Assembly (NCBI GenBank): GCA_965206395.1
Contig: CBDBJK010000027.1
Coordinates: forward strand, 1-64,000
Origin: CBDBJK01 sp965206395
GTDB taxonomy: Bacteria; Chloroflexota; Dehalococcoidia; Lucifugimonadales; CATOSD01
DNA length: 64,000 bases
Reading direction: 5' to 3'
Program-made: the position numbers and the translations under genes
Shown here: one piece after another, positions 34,649 to 43,796 of the stretch
Position numbering within the stretch: the stretch's first letter is position 1
Layout of the letters: each line of letters starts with the position of its first letter
Notes under the pieces: generated by a model
Told to the model about the DNA's origin: nothing
The model's database searches: none
Seen by the model: only the letters and a program-made list of their open reading frames with translations

Positions 34649-35897
34649 GTGGTCCAACATCATTGAAATGAATACCATGATAGTCATTGTTCCTCTTGGG
34701 GGTTCAATCGTAACGTTGAACCGAGGAGGAACCATGATGTCTACCAAGAAGTACCGTATCAGACTGACTACCGACGAACAACAGGAACTCAACGCCTTGG
34801 TCTCACGCGGTCGGGCTGCGGCGTACAAACAGACCCATGCGCGCATTCTGCTGATGAGCGATGAGTCACGCTCGGACGGGGGAATGAAGGACGCGGACAT
34901 CACCAGCGCGCTCGGTGTGGGACAGTCAACGGTCGAGCGAATACGCAAGCGCTGTGTGGAGGAGGGGGTTGAGTCTGCGCTGAATCGCAAAAAGCAACTG
35001 CGTCGGCGTCAAAAGAGACTGGACGGCGAAGGTGAAGCACGGTTGATAGCGATGGCCTGCGGGGAACCGCCGGAGGGGCGTGCCAGTTGGACCCTGAAGC
35101 TGTTGGCTGACCAGTTGGTCGAGTGTGAGATAGTCGGGACCATTAGCACCGAGACGGTTCGCCAGGCGCTTAAAAAAAAACGAACTGAAGCCGTGGCTGA
35201 AGCAGAGTTGGTGCATCCCGCCCGGTCAGAGCGCGGAGTTTGTGTGCGCGATGGAAGACGTGATGGAAGACGTACTGGAGGTCTACCAACGGCCGTACGA
35301 TGGGAATGAGGTTCTGGTGTGCATGGATGAGACGAGCAAACAGCAAGTCAAGGAGACGCGAGTGCCGCGTCCCGCAGCGCCCGGCTTATCGGCGGCATAC
35401 GACTACGAATACGAGCGCAATGGAGTGAGCAGCCTGTTCATGCTGTTTGCACCGTTGGACGGATGGCGCCGAGTCGAGGTCAGAGAGCGTCGCACGAAGG
35501 TGGACTGGGCGCATGTGATAAAGAAACTGGTCGACGAGGACTACCCTGACAGAGACCGGATCGTGCTGGTAATGGACAATCTCAACACTCACAAGCTGTC
35601 CTCGCTATACGAGGCATTCGAGCCTGCTGAGGCGAGGCGTATAGCTGAGCGACTGGAGATACACTACACTCCCAAACACGGGAGTTGGTTGAATATGGCG
35701 GAGATAGAGATCGGTGTGCTGGCTCGACAGTGCCTGGACCGACGGATTGCCAATCAAGACATCCTGCGCGGCGAGGTCAATGCTTGGCAGAATCAACGCA
35801 ACCGGGATGTGATACGAGTGGATTGGCGCTTCACTACCGAGGATGCGCGCATCAAGCTAAAGTCACTCTACCCATCAATACAAAAACGTTGAACCAC
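34649..35897 (+). mobile_element. IS630-family element, complete
   Basis: It is 1249 bp with imperfect ends GTGGTCCAAC and GTTGAACCAC. TA is duplicated at 34647-34648 and 35898-35899 within a CTAG context, which is the habit of IS630/Tc1-mariner elements. It carries one transposase split over two frames. The first 88 bp are identical to 63913-64000, so the genome holds at least two copies. Confidence 0.92.
34737..35892 (+). CDS. IS630 transposase in two frames with A9 slippage site
   Basis: The first frame (34737-35309) holds helix-turn-helix segments, with MKDADITSALGVGQSTVERI and a winged part up to TVRQALKKK. The second frame holds the DDE catalytic core: VLVCMDETSKQ, RIVLVMDNLNTHK and WLNMAEIEIGVLARQC. 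The +1 frame takes over at nine A residues (35172-35180), where ALKK continues as NELKPWLKQSWCIPP. Loss of one A in the transcript or a ribosomal shift there gives one protein of about 385 residues. GAGGAGGA lies before the ATG at 34737. Confidence 0.9.
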
Positions 35898-35934
35898 TAG
35901 TTCGGTTGGCGACATTATTCCTGCCTCTTGCGGA

Positions 35935-36312
35935 CTACCGGTCTTGTAGCTGCTTCAACCAGCTTTCGACGTCATCGACCGTCTGCACCCGCTCACCAGG
36001 CGAAGCTATCTGGATCATCGACTTGGCCTGTAATCCCAGATTCGCTGTAGGTTCATAGTTTTTGATAGCTTTGCGGATTTCTTGCAATGTCCAGTAGGGT
36101 GAGTCGGTCTCTCCCTCTACAAAAAAACACCAGAGGTCGCAGTCTGGGTCTCTTCCCAGGTCTTCCAGATCAATCCGGGTTGCCATTTCTCGGCCTGTTA
36201 CTTGCAAGTCCATGCCAGCAAGAGGCGCGTGAAGGTCAATGGCGTTTTGCAACTCCACCTCTGCCTCTATGGGAGCGTTCGTCCAAGCCTGAACTAGGAA
36301 TTGATAGCTCAT
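35935..36312 (-). CDS. Hypothetical protein, 125 residues
   Basis: I do not recognise this protein. It starts MSYQFLVQAWTNAPIEAEV and has many acidic residues, a CDLWCFFVEGE segment and a helical C-terminus ending DVESWLKQLQDR. No signal peptide or membrane segment is seen. It has no good ribosome site, but its codon pattern and lack of a shadowing gene make it a plausible coding region. It sits alone between the IS630 element and a pseudogene remnant. Confidence 0.55.
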   Translation of the reverse strand: MSYQFLVQAWTNAPIEAEVELQNAIDLHAPLAGMDLQVTGREMATRIDLEDLGRDPDCDLWCFFVEGETDSPYWTLQEIRKAIKNYEPTANLGLQAKSMIQIASPGERVQTVDDVESWLKQLQDR

Positions 36313-36473
36313 CTTGCCATACCGCCCTTGTGAGCCTGATTACGTCCTCAGCTTGAGATAATTATAGCTCATTTGTCCTGTTGCTGTCACGCAACAAGAT
36401 TCTAGTTGACCAGGGAGACGCTCCTTGCTACACTCGCCCCATCAGCCAGAGGAGAGGGTTCAGATGGAAGGCG

Positions 36474-36587
36474 AAAGAGTCCAGGGCCGTATCTCTGCTG
36501 GACGAATCACTGTCCATATCCATCGAACTTGGCATGAGGCCGCTCATCGAGCGCGTGCTGTCGCGGCGGGAGATATTGAAGGCTTAA
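36474..36587 (+). pseudogene. 3' remnant of an AfsR/adenylate-cyclase-type ATPase regulator
   Basis: The last 38 codons of an open frame read AVSLLDESLSISIELGMRPL followed by IERVLSRREILKA. This matches the C-terminal end of large tetratricopeptide/AAA regulators common in Chloroflexota, which often end in ELGMRPLMERVLSRREILKA. The rest of the gene is absent. The stretch before it shows no homology I can identify. Confidence 0.6.
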
Positions 36588-36614
36588 TCTGAAACTTTGA
36601 AAGGAACCTGTGCA

Positions 36615-37001
36615 ATGAGTCAGAAAAATGATGTCGACCAACAAATCATTCAGCTAGAAAAACAGCGCTTGGAGGCTATGACGAGTGCTGACACCGATGC
36701 CTTGGCGCTCATCTTGGCAGACGAACTTACATATACTCACACTTCCGCGGCACAAGACACGAAGCAGAGTTTGATACAGGCCATCCAGTCTGGCACATTA
36801 AAGTATGAATCTATCGCCACCGACGACGTTAGTGTAAGAGTCTATGGCGATACCGCAGTGGTTACGGGGAGCGCAAAGCTGACGGTAGTGGCGAGAGGTC
36901 AGCAAAATAGCTTTGGCCTCCGGTTCACAGATGTGTATGCGAAACAGGAAGAACGCTGGCAGATGGTGGCATGGCAGTCTACTCGTCTACCGGAAGCCTA
37001 G
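36615..37001 (+). CDS. Nuclear transport factor 2-like (DUF4440) protein
   Basis: This 128-residue cone-shaped SnoaL/NTF2 fold protein has DQQIIQLEKQRLEAMTSADTDALALILADELTYTHTSA. DVSVRVYGDTAVVTGSAKLTVV and RFTDVYAKQEERWQMVAWQSTRL complete the fold. Members bind small hydrophobic molecules or act as hydratases; no specific activity can be given. The start ATG at 36615 has AGGAACC upstream. A hairpin follows the stop. Confidence 0.88.
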   Translation: MSQKNDVDQQIIQLEKQRLEAMTSADTDALALILADELTYTHTSAAQDTKQSLIQAIQSGTLKYESIATDDVSVRVYGDTAVVTGSAKLTVVARGQQNSFGLRFTDVYAKQEERWQMVAWQSTRLPEA

Positions 37002-37009
37002 CAATTTAG

Positions 37010-37058
37010 TTCGCAAGCGTTCGGCCTGTGATGTCAGCAGGGGCTGAACGCTTGCGAA
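37010..37058 (+). terminator. Hairpin after the DUF4440 gene
   Basis: There is a 17-bp stem (TTCGCAAGCGTTCGGCC with GGCTGAACGCTTGCGAA, one G-U pair). Only a short TTCTC tail follows, so termination may be partial. Confidence 0.65.
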
Positions 37059-37179
37059 TTCTCGATCAACAAGGTGGGCATCAAGCATCCTGGCATTATA
37101 GTCAATAGTCTAACACTCGCCGAATATTCTGTAGGCCATCCGGACGCTAGCCACAATTCTGTTTTCTTTGGGAATCCTA

Positions 37180-38280
37180 CTAGAAGGCACTGTCGAACTT
37201 GATTATTCCTCGCCCATCTTCTCCCCTGTCCAGAGCGTCGAACCCCTCGTTGATCTGTTCCAGGGAATAGGTTCGAGCGATCAAGCCTTCTACGTCTAGC
37301 TTACCCTTCAGATAAAAGTCCATCATCTTGTCGAAAGATTCGTAAGGGCTAGCAGAGCCATAGTAGCTGCCAACCAGCGATTTCTGGTTGCGAACAAGGT
37401 CTACCATATCGATAGGAGCATGGTCTCCGACCGGGGCCAAGCCCACTATCACGGCTGTGCCGCCTTTGCGCAGCGAGTTGATAGCGCTAGTTGTTGTCTC
37501 AGCGCTTCCAAAAGTATCGAATGCCAGGTCTACACCGCCGCCAGTCAACTCTCTAATGGCCTCTACCGGGTCTACCTCGCGGGAGTTTACCACATCGGTC
37601 GCCCCGAATTTGTATGTTACTTCCAGCTTGTGGTTGTAGATATCGACTGCGATAATTCGGCTGGCATTCATGAGGCGCGCGCCTTGAACGGAGTTGAGTC
37701 CAACGCCGCCACATCCAAACACGGCTACCGTAGCTCCAGCATGCACGGCAGGATTGTTGATTACTGCGCCAACACCAGTTGTAACGCAGCAGCCGATAAG
37801 TGCAGCCACATGCATGGGTACCTCGTCTGGCATCGGATGGCACGCCTGTTGTGGGATAATTACCGTTTCGGAGAAAACACCAAGTTTGCCCATCTGGTGC
37901 ATGTCGAATCCGCCCTTGTGGAGTCGGAAGGTGCCGTCGAACTGCTTTGTTCCTGACTCCGCGTTCGTGTCGCACATTTGAGGATTGCCCGTGCGACAAG
38001 GCCGACAGTGGCCACAGTTGGACACGAACGACAGGACGCATCTGTCGCCGGGTTTGACGCTGGTGACACCTTCGCCAACCTCAATAACAGTCCCTGCACC
38101 CTCATGGCCGAGCACTATAGGCATCAACGATGTGGTAGCGCCCTTCATGACGTGGATGTCGCTTGCACAGAGACCAGCAACAGCAGTCTTAACGCGCACC
38201 TCACCTGCTTTTGGCGGATCCTGCTCTAGCTCTTCTATTTGAAGTGGCTGATTGGGTTCGTACAGTACGGCTGCTCTCAT
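37180..38280 (-). CDS. Zinc-dependent alcohol dehydrogenase (MDR family)
   Basis: This 366-residue medium-chain dehydrogenase has GLCASDIHVMKG (catalytic Cys), LGHEGAGTVIEVGEGV and the structural zinc lobe CGHCRPCRTGNPQMC. The Rossmann motif is AVFGCGGVGLNSVQGARL, followed by AVDIYNHKLE (Asp favours NAD). It resembles class III-like aryl/S-hydroxymethyl alcohol dehydrogenases. The ATG at 38280 follows TGAGGTAG. It belongs to a minus-strand set with a hydrolase and two deacetylases, but gaps of 80-160 bp between them leave the operon uncertain. Confidence 0.92.
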   Translation of the reverse strand: MRAAVLYEPNQPLQIEELEQDPPKAGEVRVKTAVAGLCASDIHVMKGATTSLMPIVLGHEGAGTVIEVGEGVTSVKPGDRCVLSFVSNCGHCRPCRTGNPQMCDTNAESGTKQFDGTFRLHKGGFDMHQMGKLGVFSETVIIPQQACHPMPDEVPMHVAALIGCCVTTGVGAVINNPAVHAGATVAVFGCGGVGLNSVQGARLMNASRIIAVDIYNHKLEVTYKFGATDVVNSREVDPVEAIRELTGGGVDLAFDTFGSAETTTSAINSLRKGGTAVIVGLAPVGDHAPIDMVDLVRNQKSLVGSYYGSASPYESFDKMMDFYLKGKLDVEGLIARTYSLEQINEGFDALDRGEDGRGIIKFDSAF

Positions 38281-38310
38281 TGTGCTACCTCAGAACTTTT
38301 CATAGCTTGG

Positions 38311-38350
38311 GTCATGCTGGACTCAAACTGTCGTCTGCGCCCAGCATGAC
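38311..38350. repeat. Hairpin repeat
   Basis: GTCATGCTGG and CCAGCATGAC form a perfect 10-bp stem with a 20-base loop between the dehydrogenase and hydrolase genes. It resembles dispersed GTCATGCTGG-type repeats. Confidence 0.5.
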
Positions 38351-38443
38351 GATGCGTAGATTTTTGTGCCGAACAGTGGCACTGCTTTACCAGGGTCATT
38401 TCGACCCTTTGCATAAAATGACGCTGGCAAGCGCGTAGCAGGC

Positions 38444-39223
38444 TTAATCGGCTACGCTGACCTGCCCCACAATAGCTCTCAGGAATTCCGTCACGTGAGG
38501 AAGGACAACATCGCTCCCCTGGGACACCTGCCCGTGGTTCAGGCCGGGGAAGGATACGAAAGCCGCCCCAGGAATATGCTTCGCGCACTCCTTGGCCCCT
38601 TCATAGAACGCGTCGGCCTCGCCCACATACACCAGGCAGGGCATCGTCATCGTAGGCAGCACGTTGCCAGAAGTTCCTCGCGGTGAGGTAATAGCGGCGA
38701 TCAAGGCTTCAGGGTCGTTATCTATCAACCGCGCCTTGCGTTCGGGATCCATTGGATCGCCCTGCGACTCCATGCTGGCTACGTATGATTCCATACCCTG
38801 GCTGAGAAACTTCACTCGGTCATCGGTTGTGATATTGCCCACAGTATCATAGGGGTGCATCCCTCCGAGGAGTAGAGAGTGGACTCTCTCAGGGGCGTGT
38901 GCGGCGATGCCGAAGCCTATTCGCGCACCCATCGAGTAACCCAGGTAGTGGGCTTTATCGATATTGAGATCGTCTAGCACGGCGGTCACGTCGCCTACCC
39001 TCAGGCTTATTTCGTATGCTTCCGGGTCGTGAGGCTTGTCACTTTGGCCATGGCCTCTTGCGTCGACCAAGATAGGCTGGTAATCCTTCTTTAGTGGCTC
39101 GACGAACCCATATGCGTACCAGTTCTTCAAGCTGCTGGTGTAGCCGTGCTGGAGGACCAGAGGAGGGCCATTTCCCTCGATGTGATAGTGGATGCGGACT
39201 CCATTATTGTCAACGTATGGCAT
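38444..39223 (-). CDS. Alpha/beta hydrolase
   Basis: This 259-residue hydrolase has PLVLQHGYTSSLKNWY (oxyanion region), DARGHGQSDKP and the nucleophile elbow LGYSMGARIG (Ser). The acid is in VYVGEADAF and the His in GLNHGQVSQG. It could be an epoxide-, lactone- or ester-hydrolase. I chose ATG at 39223 (MPYVDNNGVRIHYH) because GAGGAGG lies upstream. An earlier in-frame ATG at 39238 lacks a site. Confidence 0.9.
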   Translation of the reverse strand: MPYVDNNGVRIHYHIEGNGPPLVLQHGYTSSLKNWYAYGFVEPLKKDYQPILVDARGHGQSDKPHDPEAYEISLRVGDVTAVLDDLNIDKAHYLGYSMGARIGFGIAAHAPERVHSLLLGGMHPYDTVGNITTDDRVKFLSQGMESYVASMESQGDPMDPERKARLIDNDPEALIAAITSPRGTSGNVLPTMTMPCLVYVGEADAFYEGAKECAKHIPGAAFVSFPGLNHGQVSQGSDVVLPHVTEFLRAIVGQVSVAD

Positions 39224-39318
39224 GCTAATCCTCCTCAACCTTATTATTGATTGAACAAGTTGTGCTGTAATGTGCCTGCTGGAATCCTGCGCCTCAACTG
39301 CGTTTCCAGCGATACTCT

Positions 39319-40236
39319 CTAAGACTGAGCCTTATACCAGTCGATTATCTCCTGACCGGTGGCTTTCCAGACTCCGCCGAACTTGGTCATATGCGCGAGC
39401 ATTTCGTCCAAGTATTTGATACGGAATGGCTGACCGATGAGCCAGGGATGAATGTTCAGCACGAGCATCCGGCCATTTTCTACGCCACTGCGGTACAGTT
39501 CGTCGAAGGTCTCACGAGCGATCTCGCTGTATTCCATTATCGGCACGTTGCGGCTTCTGTGAGTGAATATATCGTCCAGGTCCAGATGCACGGACAAAGA
39601 GAACATTTCCCCTTGCTGCACGTTCATTTTGTAAGGCTGCTCATCGTTAGCCCAGTCACAGACGTACCGAATGCCCTCGGAAGCCAGGATATTAGGAGTC
39701 CGCATGGTCTCATTGAATTCGGGACTTAGCCAGCCGACTGGTTGTTGACCTGTAGCTTTCGACAAGGCCTCAATCGACTCGTGGATGTATGCGCGCTCCT
39801 CGTCTTCCGACATTCCAGCGTGAATCAAATGCCTGACCGTGCTCCCGTGCGCTATGAATTCAGCGCCATATTTCTGGCATTCACGTATGACGAAGGGATA
39901 GTTTTTTGCCGCTGTGGAATCCATTGCGATTGTGGGCTTGATTCCGTACTTGTCAAGCACCTTCAATACGCGGAAGATGCCCACGCGGTTACCGTACTCG
40001 TGATGAGAGAAACTCATGATGTCGGGGAACCTGCCAAAACCAAATCCCCTGCCACCGCCTGGCGGACCTAAAGGCACTGGGGCATCTGGGGGCATGTACC
40101 AATCGTAATGCTCAAGGTCTACGACGACACACAGGGCGACCCTGGCGTTGTTGGGCCATTCAAGTTTGGGTCGCGTGACAATCGGGGACCACTGGTAATA
40201 TTCGTTGTCTTGTCCGTATTTGCGTTCTGCTGGCAT
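39319..40236 (-). CDS. Polysaccharide deacetylase-family protein (PuuE-like)
   Basis: This 305-residue NodB-fold protein has KPTIAMDSTAAKNYPFVIRE (metal Asp), GAEFIAHGSTVRHLIHAGMSEDEERAYI and GWLSPEFNETMRTPNILA. The AHG..MSEDEER pattern is that of the allantoinase PuuE branch rather than of chitin deacetylases, so a ureide or amide substrate is likelier than a polymer. There is no signal peptide. GAGGAG lies before the ATG at 40236. Its paralogue lies just upstream. Confidence 0.88.
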   Translation of the reverse strand: MPAERKYGQDNEYYQWSPIVTRPKLEWPNNARVALCVVVDLEHYDWYMPPDAPVPLGPPGGGRGFGFGRFPDIMSFSHHEYGNRVGIFRVLKVLDKYGIKPTIAMDSTAAKNYPFVIRECQKYGAEFIAHGSTVRHLIHAGMSEDEERAYIHESIEALSKATGQQPVGWLSPEFNETMRTPNILASEGIRYVCDWANDEQPYKMNVQQGEMFSLSVHLDLDDIFTHRSRNVPIMEYSEIARETFDELYRSGVENGRMLVLNIHPWLIGQPFRIKYLDEMLAHMTKFGGVWKATGQEIIDWYKAQS

Positions 40237-40291
40237 ACTATGTCTCCTCGGTGTTGTTCAAAATCAGGTCTTACGTTTCTCGTATTTCTAC

Positions 40292-41182
40292 CTAGGCAAG
40301 ACCCTTTTGTTTCTGCTCCTCTACATAGGCCAACACCTTGTCGTAGTAGTTTTCGATGTAGTATTCGGCTATGTCGTCCGCTGTAGTCTTCCATACGCCG
40401 TCATGGGACAATATGTAATCCAGCGCCTCATCCAGATACTTCACACGATGGGGCTGTCCAATCCAATAGGGATGCAACGCTATGCACATCACCCGACCAC
40501 TTTCCGCGCCTTCTTCGTATAGCGTATCGAACTGGTCTTTGATGATCTGGCAGAAATACTTGGCGTCATTTCCCTGTCCGTTGACAATTACGTCGTTCAA
40601 CTCGATTGTGTATGGCAGGGAGATTAGCTTGCCCGTCTTGACTTTGATTGGAAAGGGCTGGTCGTCGTGGAACCAGTCGGTGTGATAGATAAGCCCAGCC
40701 TCGGCCATCAGGTCGGGGGTGGCTTCGGTGTTTGACAGGGCAGGCCCTAGCATGCCTTTGAGTTGCTTTCCGGTGTGTTTCTTCAGGGTGTCTATGATGT
40801 CTCTGTAGAACTCTCGCTCTTCTTCTTCAGATATGCCGGTAATGAATCGGGTGTTGTAGATGCCATGTGACATGTAGTCATAATTTCGCTCTACCATAGC
40901 ATCTCTGATTTCGGGAAAGTGCTCAAGTACGGCCTCGTTCAGTGAGACGCAGCATCGCATGTCGTGCTTATCGAGCACTTCGAGCATTCGCCAGAAGCCT
41001 ATTCGGTTTCCGTAATCGCGGTAGGAATAGCCAGGGATGTCGGGAGTAGTTGGTCTGCTCGGTGGCGTGTACTCATAGTGCTCTACGTTCGGAGACACCC
41101 AAAACGCCACTCTTGCGTCGTTGGGCCACTTGATAATGGGTCGATCAATTATTGGAGAATAATCGAAACGGTCTGGATTCAT
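40292..41182 (-). CDS. Polysaccharide deacetylase-family protein (PuuE-like), paralogue
   Basis: This 296-residue paralogue of the protein at 39319 shares the opening pattern PIIDRPIIKWPNDARVA and the motif YDYMSHGIYNTRFITGISEEEEREFY. The metal Asp position of the paralogue (MDST) reads SLNEAV here, so metal binding may differ. That could mean a specialised or inactive partner. GAGGAGGCGACAT precedes the ATG at 41182. It is followed 55 bp later by its paralogue on the same strand. Confidence 0.87.
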   Translation of the reverse strand: MNPDRFDYSPIIDRPIIKWPNDARVAFWVSPNVEHYEYTPPSRPTTPDIPGYSYRDYGNRIGFWRMLEVLDKHDMRCCVSLNEAVLEHFPEIRDAMVERNYDYMSHGIYNTRFITGISEEEEREFYRDIIDTLKKHTGKQLKGMLGPALSNTEATPDLMAEAGLIYHTDWFHDDQPFPIKVKTGKLISLPYTIELNDVIVNGQGNDAKYFCQIIKDQFDTLYEEGAESGRVMCIALHPYWIGQPHRVKYLDEALDYILSHDGVWKTTADDIAEYYIENYYDKVLAYVEEQKQKGLA

Positions 41183-41248
41183 ATGTCGCCTCCTCGCGAA
41201 ACTCTGCTGCGCGTTATCGTTGTTCTGTCATTGCGTTTTGAGGCCGGC

Positions 41249-42238
41249 CTAGGTGCCAACGTCTCCGGCACGCCGACCAAGGGTGGAATCGTAATCTCGT
41301 TGAAGCTCCTTTGGCAGATACTTCTCCTCTATCTCACGGACGCGAGATATGGAAAGCATATCGCTCGGAAGCCGTCTTTCCACTGGCTTCGCGGCGGTGC
41401 CTGTCTTGAATTCGTGGAGAGACTGCACGCCTCTTTCCTTGAAGTCTATCAGCGCCTCCCAACCCGCCTGGCTTGCAGGGCCGGACGATAGGCCGACGTA
41501 AAGGCCGATCTTTTGTCCATCTGCTTCCTGCTGTTCCAGGCTCGGCCCAGGAATCAGGTTGCCTTCGCTGTCGTGATATATTACGTCGTGCAAAAGACTG
41601 AAAGCAGGGATACTCACAGAGGCAAAGGCTATCTTGCACTCTTCCCAAGATTGAAGCGACTCGAAGAAGATCACGTCGACTCCCGCCGCCTCGAACGCTT
41701 TGCCGCGCTTGATGACCTCATCGAAGCATCCGCCTTCCGCGCCACGAGCGTCGCTGCGGGCGACTATTACGAAGTTGGGGTCTATCTCGTTGCGTGCGTC
41801 TATGGCAGCCTTGTACTTGCCAACTGCCTCATCAATGGTGATGAGCCTTCGCCCAGCCATGCTGCCTGACTTCTTCGGGGACTCCTGGTCCTCAAGATGG
41901 ACTCCGGCGACTCCGGCCCATACGTACTCTTTAATCGAACGATAGACGTTGATGGCGGTGCCGTAGCCCGTGTCGATATCGGCGAACACAGGAATGTTGA
42001 CGGCCTTGACGATGCGTGCGGCGTTGTCGGCCATCTCCCTCAAGGATATGACGCCCACGTCAGGCCATCCGATTGTCCATGCAGATGTCATCGCCCCAGA
42101 CATATAAAAGGCTTCGTAACCAGCTCGCTCGGTCATCATCGCGTGGTATGGCGTAGACCCTCCTGGCACGATAGTCAGTCCTGGACGGTAGAATATCTCT
42201 CTGAGTTTCTTTGTCATCTCAGGATTGGATAGTGGCAT
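41249..42238 (-). CDS. Isocitrate lyase/PEP mutase family protein
   Basis: This 329-residue barrel acts on C-C or C-P bonds of small 2-keto or hydroxy acids. FADIDTGYGTAINVYRSIKEYVWAGVAGVHLEDQ carries the Mg2+-binding Asp and substrate-loop residues. SPKKSGSMAGRRLI takes the place of the isocitrate lyase KKCGH loop and lacks its catalytic Cys, so it is not an isocitrate lyase. An oxaloacetate decarboxylase or methylisocitrate-lyase-like activity is possible. AGAAGGAGG precedes the ATG at 42238. It heads the minus-strand set. Confidence 0.9.
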   Translation of the reverse strand: MPLSNPEMTKKLREIFYRPGLTIVPGGSTPYHAMMTERAGYEAFYMSGAMTSAWTIGWPDVGVISLREMADNAARIVKAVNIPVFADIDTGYGTAINVYRSIKEYVWAGVAGVHLEDQESPKKSGSMAGRRLITIDEAVGKYKAAIDARNEIDPNFVIVARSDARGAEGGCFDEVIKRGKAFEAAGVDVIFFESLQSWEECKIAFASVSIPAFSLLHDVIYHDSEGNLIPGPSLEQQEADGQKIGLYVGLSSGPASQAGWEALIDFKERGVQSLHEFKTGTAAKPVERRLPSDMLSISRVREIEEKYLPKELQRDYDSTLGRRAGDVGT

Positions 42239-42613
42239 ATTTTCAGCCTCCTTCTAGTTTGCTCATGGTAGTGTAGTTTTCCCGCCTTTCAGGACTTCTA
42301 TCACGAGAGCGAGTGTAGCAACGAGCGATGTGGTCGTCAAGCCGAAGTAAGTTATCGCCAACGTATGCCGGACGGCTCTACCTTCCCGGGCCATCACCGC
42401 AGAGGAAGAACACCTCATACAGGGAGAAAACCCCCTGCTTGCAGATATTCTGCGGAAAACCAGGATAGGCTGCCATATCGTCGTATCTTGCGGCAAGGCT
42501 TCAGTCTGATGATTACAGACAATGTGATGGAGAGCAACCTCTACTTGACAAACACGTGGTGTGTGATGAACCTTATAGGGGCAAATTCAAAGGCAAGAAG
42601 AAGGAGGTAACCC
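42239..42613. other. Divergent gap
   Basis: About 375 bp between two divergent enzyme genes. TTGACA at 42545-42550 is a possible -35 element for the dienelactone hydrolase gene. No well-spaced -10 follows. I see no gene or stable RNA here. Confidence 0.35.
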
Positions 42614-43378
42614 ATGTGGAATCAGTTACGCACGGACGTAAACGAGGGCATGACCGCCGAGTTAATCACCATAAAGGGACACAATGGCGACGACATACAC
42701 GCCTACTTTACCAAGCCCAGCGGGGCGGGGCCGTACCCCGGAATCGTGTTGGTACACCATCTTCCTGGTTGGGATGAGTTCTATCGGGAGACGGCGCGGC
42801 GGTTCACAGATCATGGATACGTGGTGATCTGCCCAGACCTATTCGAACGATTTGGACATGGCACGCCTGAGGACGTGGCAGCCAACGTACGGGGTAATGG
42901 CGGAGTCCCGGACGACAGCGTTGTCGGCGACTGCGAGGACGCGCTGAATTATCTGAAAGCTTTGCCGTACTCCAATGGCAAGGTGGGGACAATCGGAACA
43001 TGCTCAGGAGGAAGACACGCCTACCTTGTGGCCTGTCGTGTGAACGGATTCGACGCAATCATAGACTGCTGGGGCGGGAACGTCATAATGCCAGAAGATA
43101 GGCTAACGCCGCAGCAACCTGTATCGCCTATTGAGTACACGAAAGATCTATCGTGCCCGTTGCTCGGCCTGTTCGGGAACGAAGACCAAAGCCCATCACC
43201 GGAGCAGGTGAACCAGCATGAGGAAGAGTTGAAGCGGCTCTCGAAGACATACGAGTTCCACAGGTACGACGACGCCGGACACGGATTCTACTACTACGAC
43301 CGGCCACCTTATAGGCAGCAGCAAGCTATGGATGCCTGGAACAAGATGTTCGATTTCTTTGGGAAGCACCTCGCCTAG
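42614..43378 (+). CDS. Dienelactone hydrolase family protein
   Basis: This 254-residue alpha/beta hydrolase carries the family's Cys nucleophile at C130 in GTIGTCSGGRHAYLV. The acid and His follow in LGLFGNEDQSPS and YDDAGHGFYYYDR. LVHHLPGWDEFYRE is the N-terminal oxyanion segment. It hydrolyses lactones such as those in ring-cleavage pathways; the actual substrate is unknown. AAGGAGGTAACCC gives a near-perfect ribosome site for the ATG at 42614. The DUF6295 gene lies 30 bp downstream. Confidence 0.93.
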   Translation: MWNQLRTDVNEGMTAELITIKGHNGDDIHAYFTKPSGAGPYPGIVLVHHLPGWDEFYRETARRFTDHGYVVICPDLFERFGHGTPEDVAANVRGNGGVPDDSVVGDCEDALNYLKALPYSNGKVGTIGTCSGGRHAYLVACRVNGFDAIIDCWGGNVIMPEDRLTPQQPVSPIEYTKDLSCPLLGLFGNEDQSPSPEQVNQHEEELKRLSKTYEFHRYDDAGHGFYYYDRPPYRQQQAMDAWNKMFDFFGKHLA

Positions 43379-43408
43379 AGACCGCGACAATATTGGAGGA
43401 GAGCAAAG

Positions 43409-43675
43409 ATGTGTACGATGATCGTTGAGAATGCCCAGGTTTCCGGAAGCGGAAGAGGGGCGAATGGATGGTTCGAGGTTCGGCAGGCAAATGTGTCGTT
43501 TGACCATCCCTTCAACGCCCAGCTTGAACATGCGTTGAACATAGACTTTGTGAACGAGGAATTGGGTCTGGATGCGAGGGTGGCTGTGGAGCTATCCCCA
43601 GAGTCAGCGCGACGGCTGATGGAGGCGATAGGCACAGCATTGAAACGCGGCGAAGCAGAGGTGGGAATCTCGTAA
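43409..43675 (+). CDS. DUF6295 family protein
   Basis: This 88-residue protein begins MCTMIVENAQVSGSGRGANGWF and has FDHPFNAQLEHALNIDF, then VAVELSPESARRLMEAI. The pattern is that of DUF6295, a small family of unknown function. TTGGAGGAGAGCAAAG precedes the ATG. The spacing suggests it is co-transcribed with the dienelactone hydrolase. Confidence 0.8.
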   Translation: MCTMIVENAQVSGSGRGANGWFEVRQANVSFDHPFNAQLEHALNIDFVNEELGLDARVAVELSPESARRLMEAIGTALKRGEAEVGIS

Positions 43676-43796
43676 TTCCTGCACGTGGCTGCAGGTGATG
43701 GATTTGGGGGGAATTACTTCAAGCCATTCAATCACCTCTATGCCAGAAGCTCGAAGACCCACATACAGACGTGTTGTAAAAGGAAAATATAACTAA

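Noticed and set aside
41249..42238. Isocitrate lyase aceA
   Set aside because: The KKCGH catalytic loop is replaced by a loop without the Cys, and the protein is too short.
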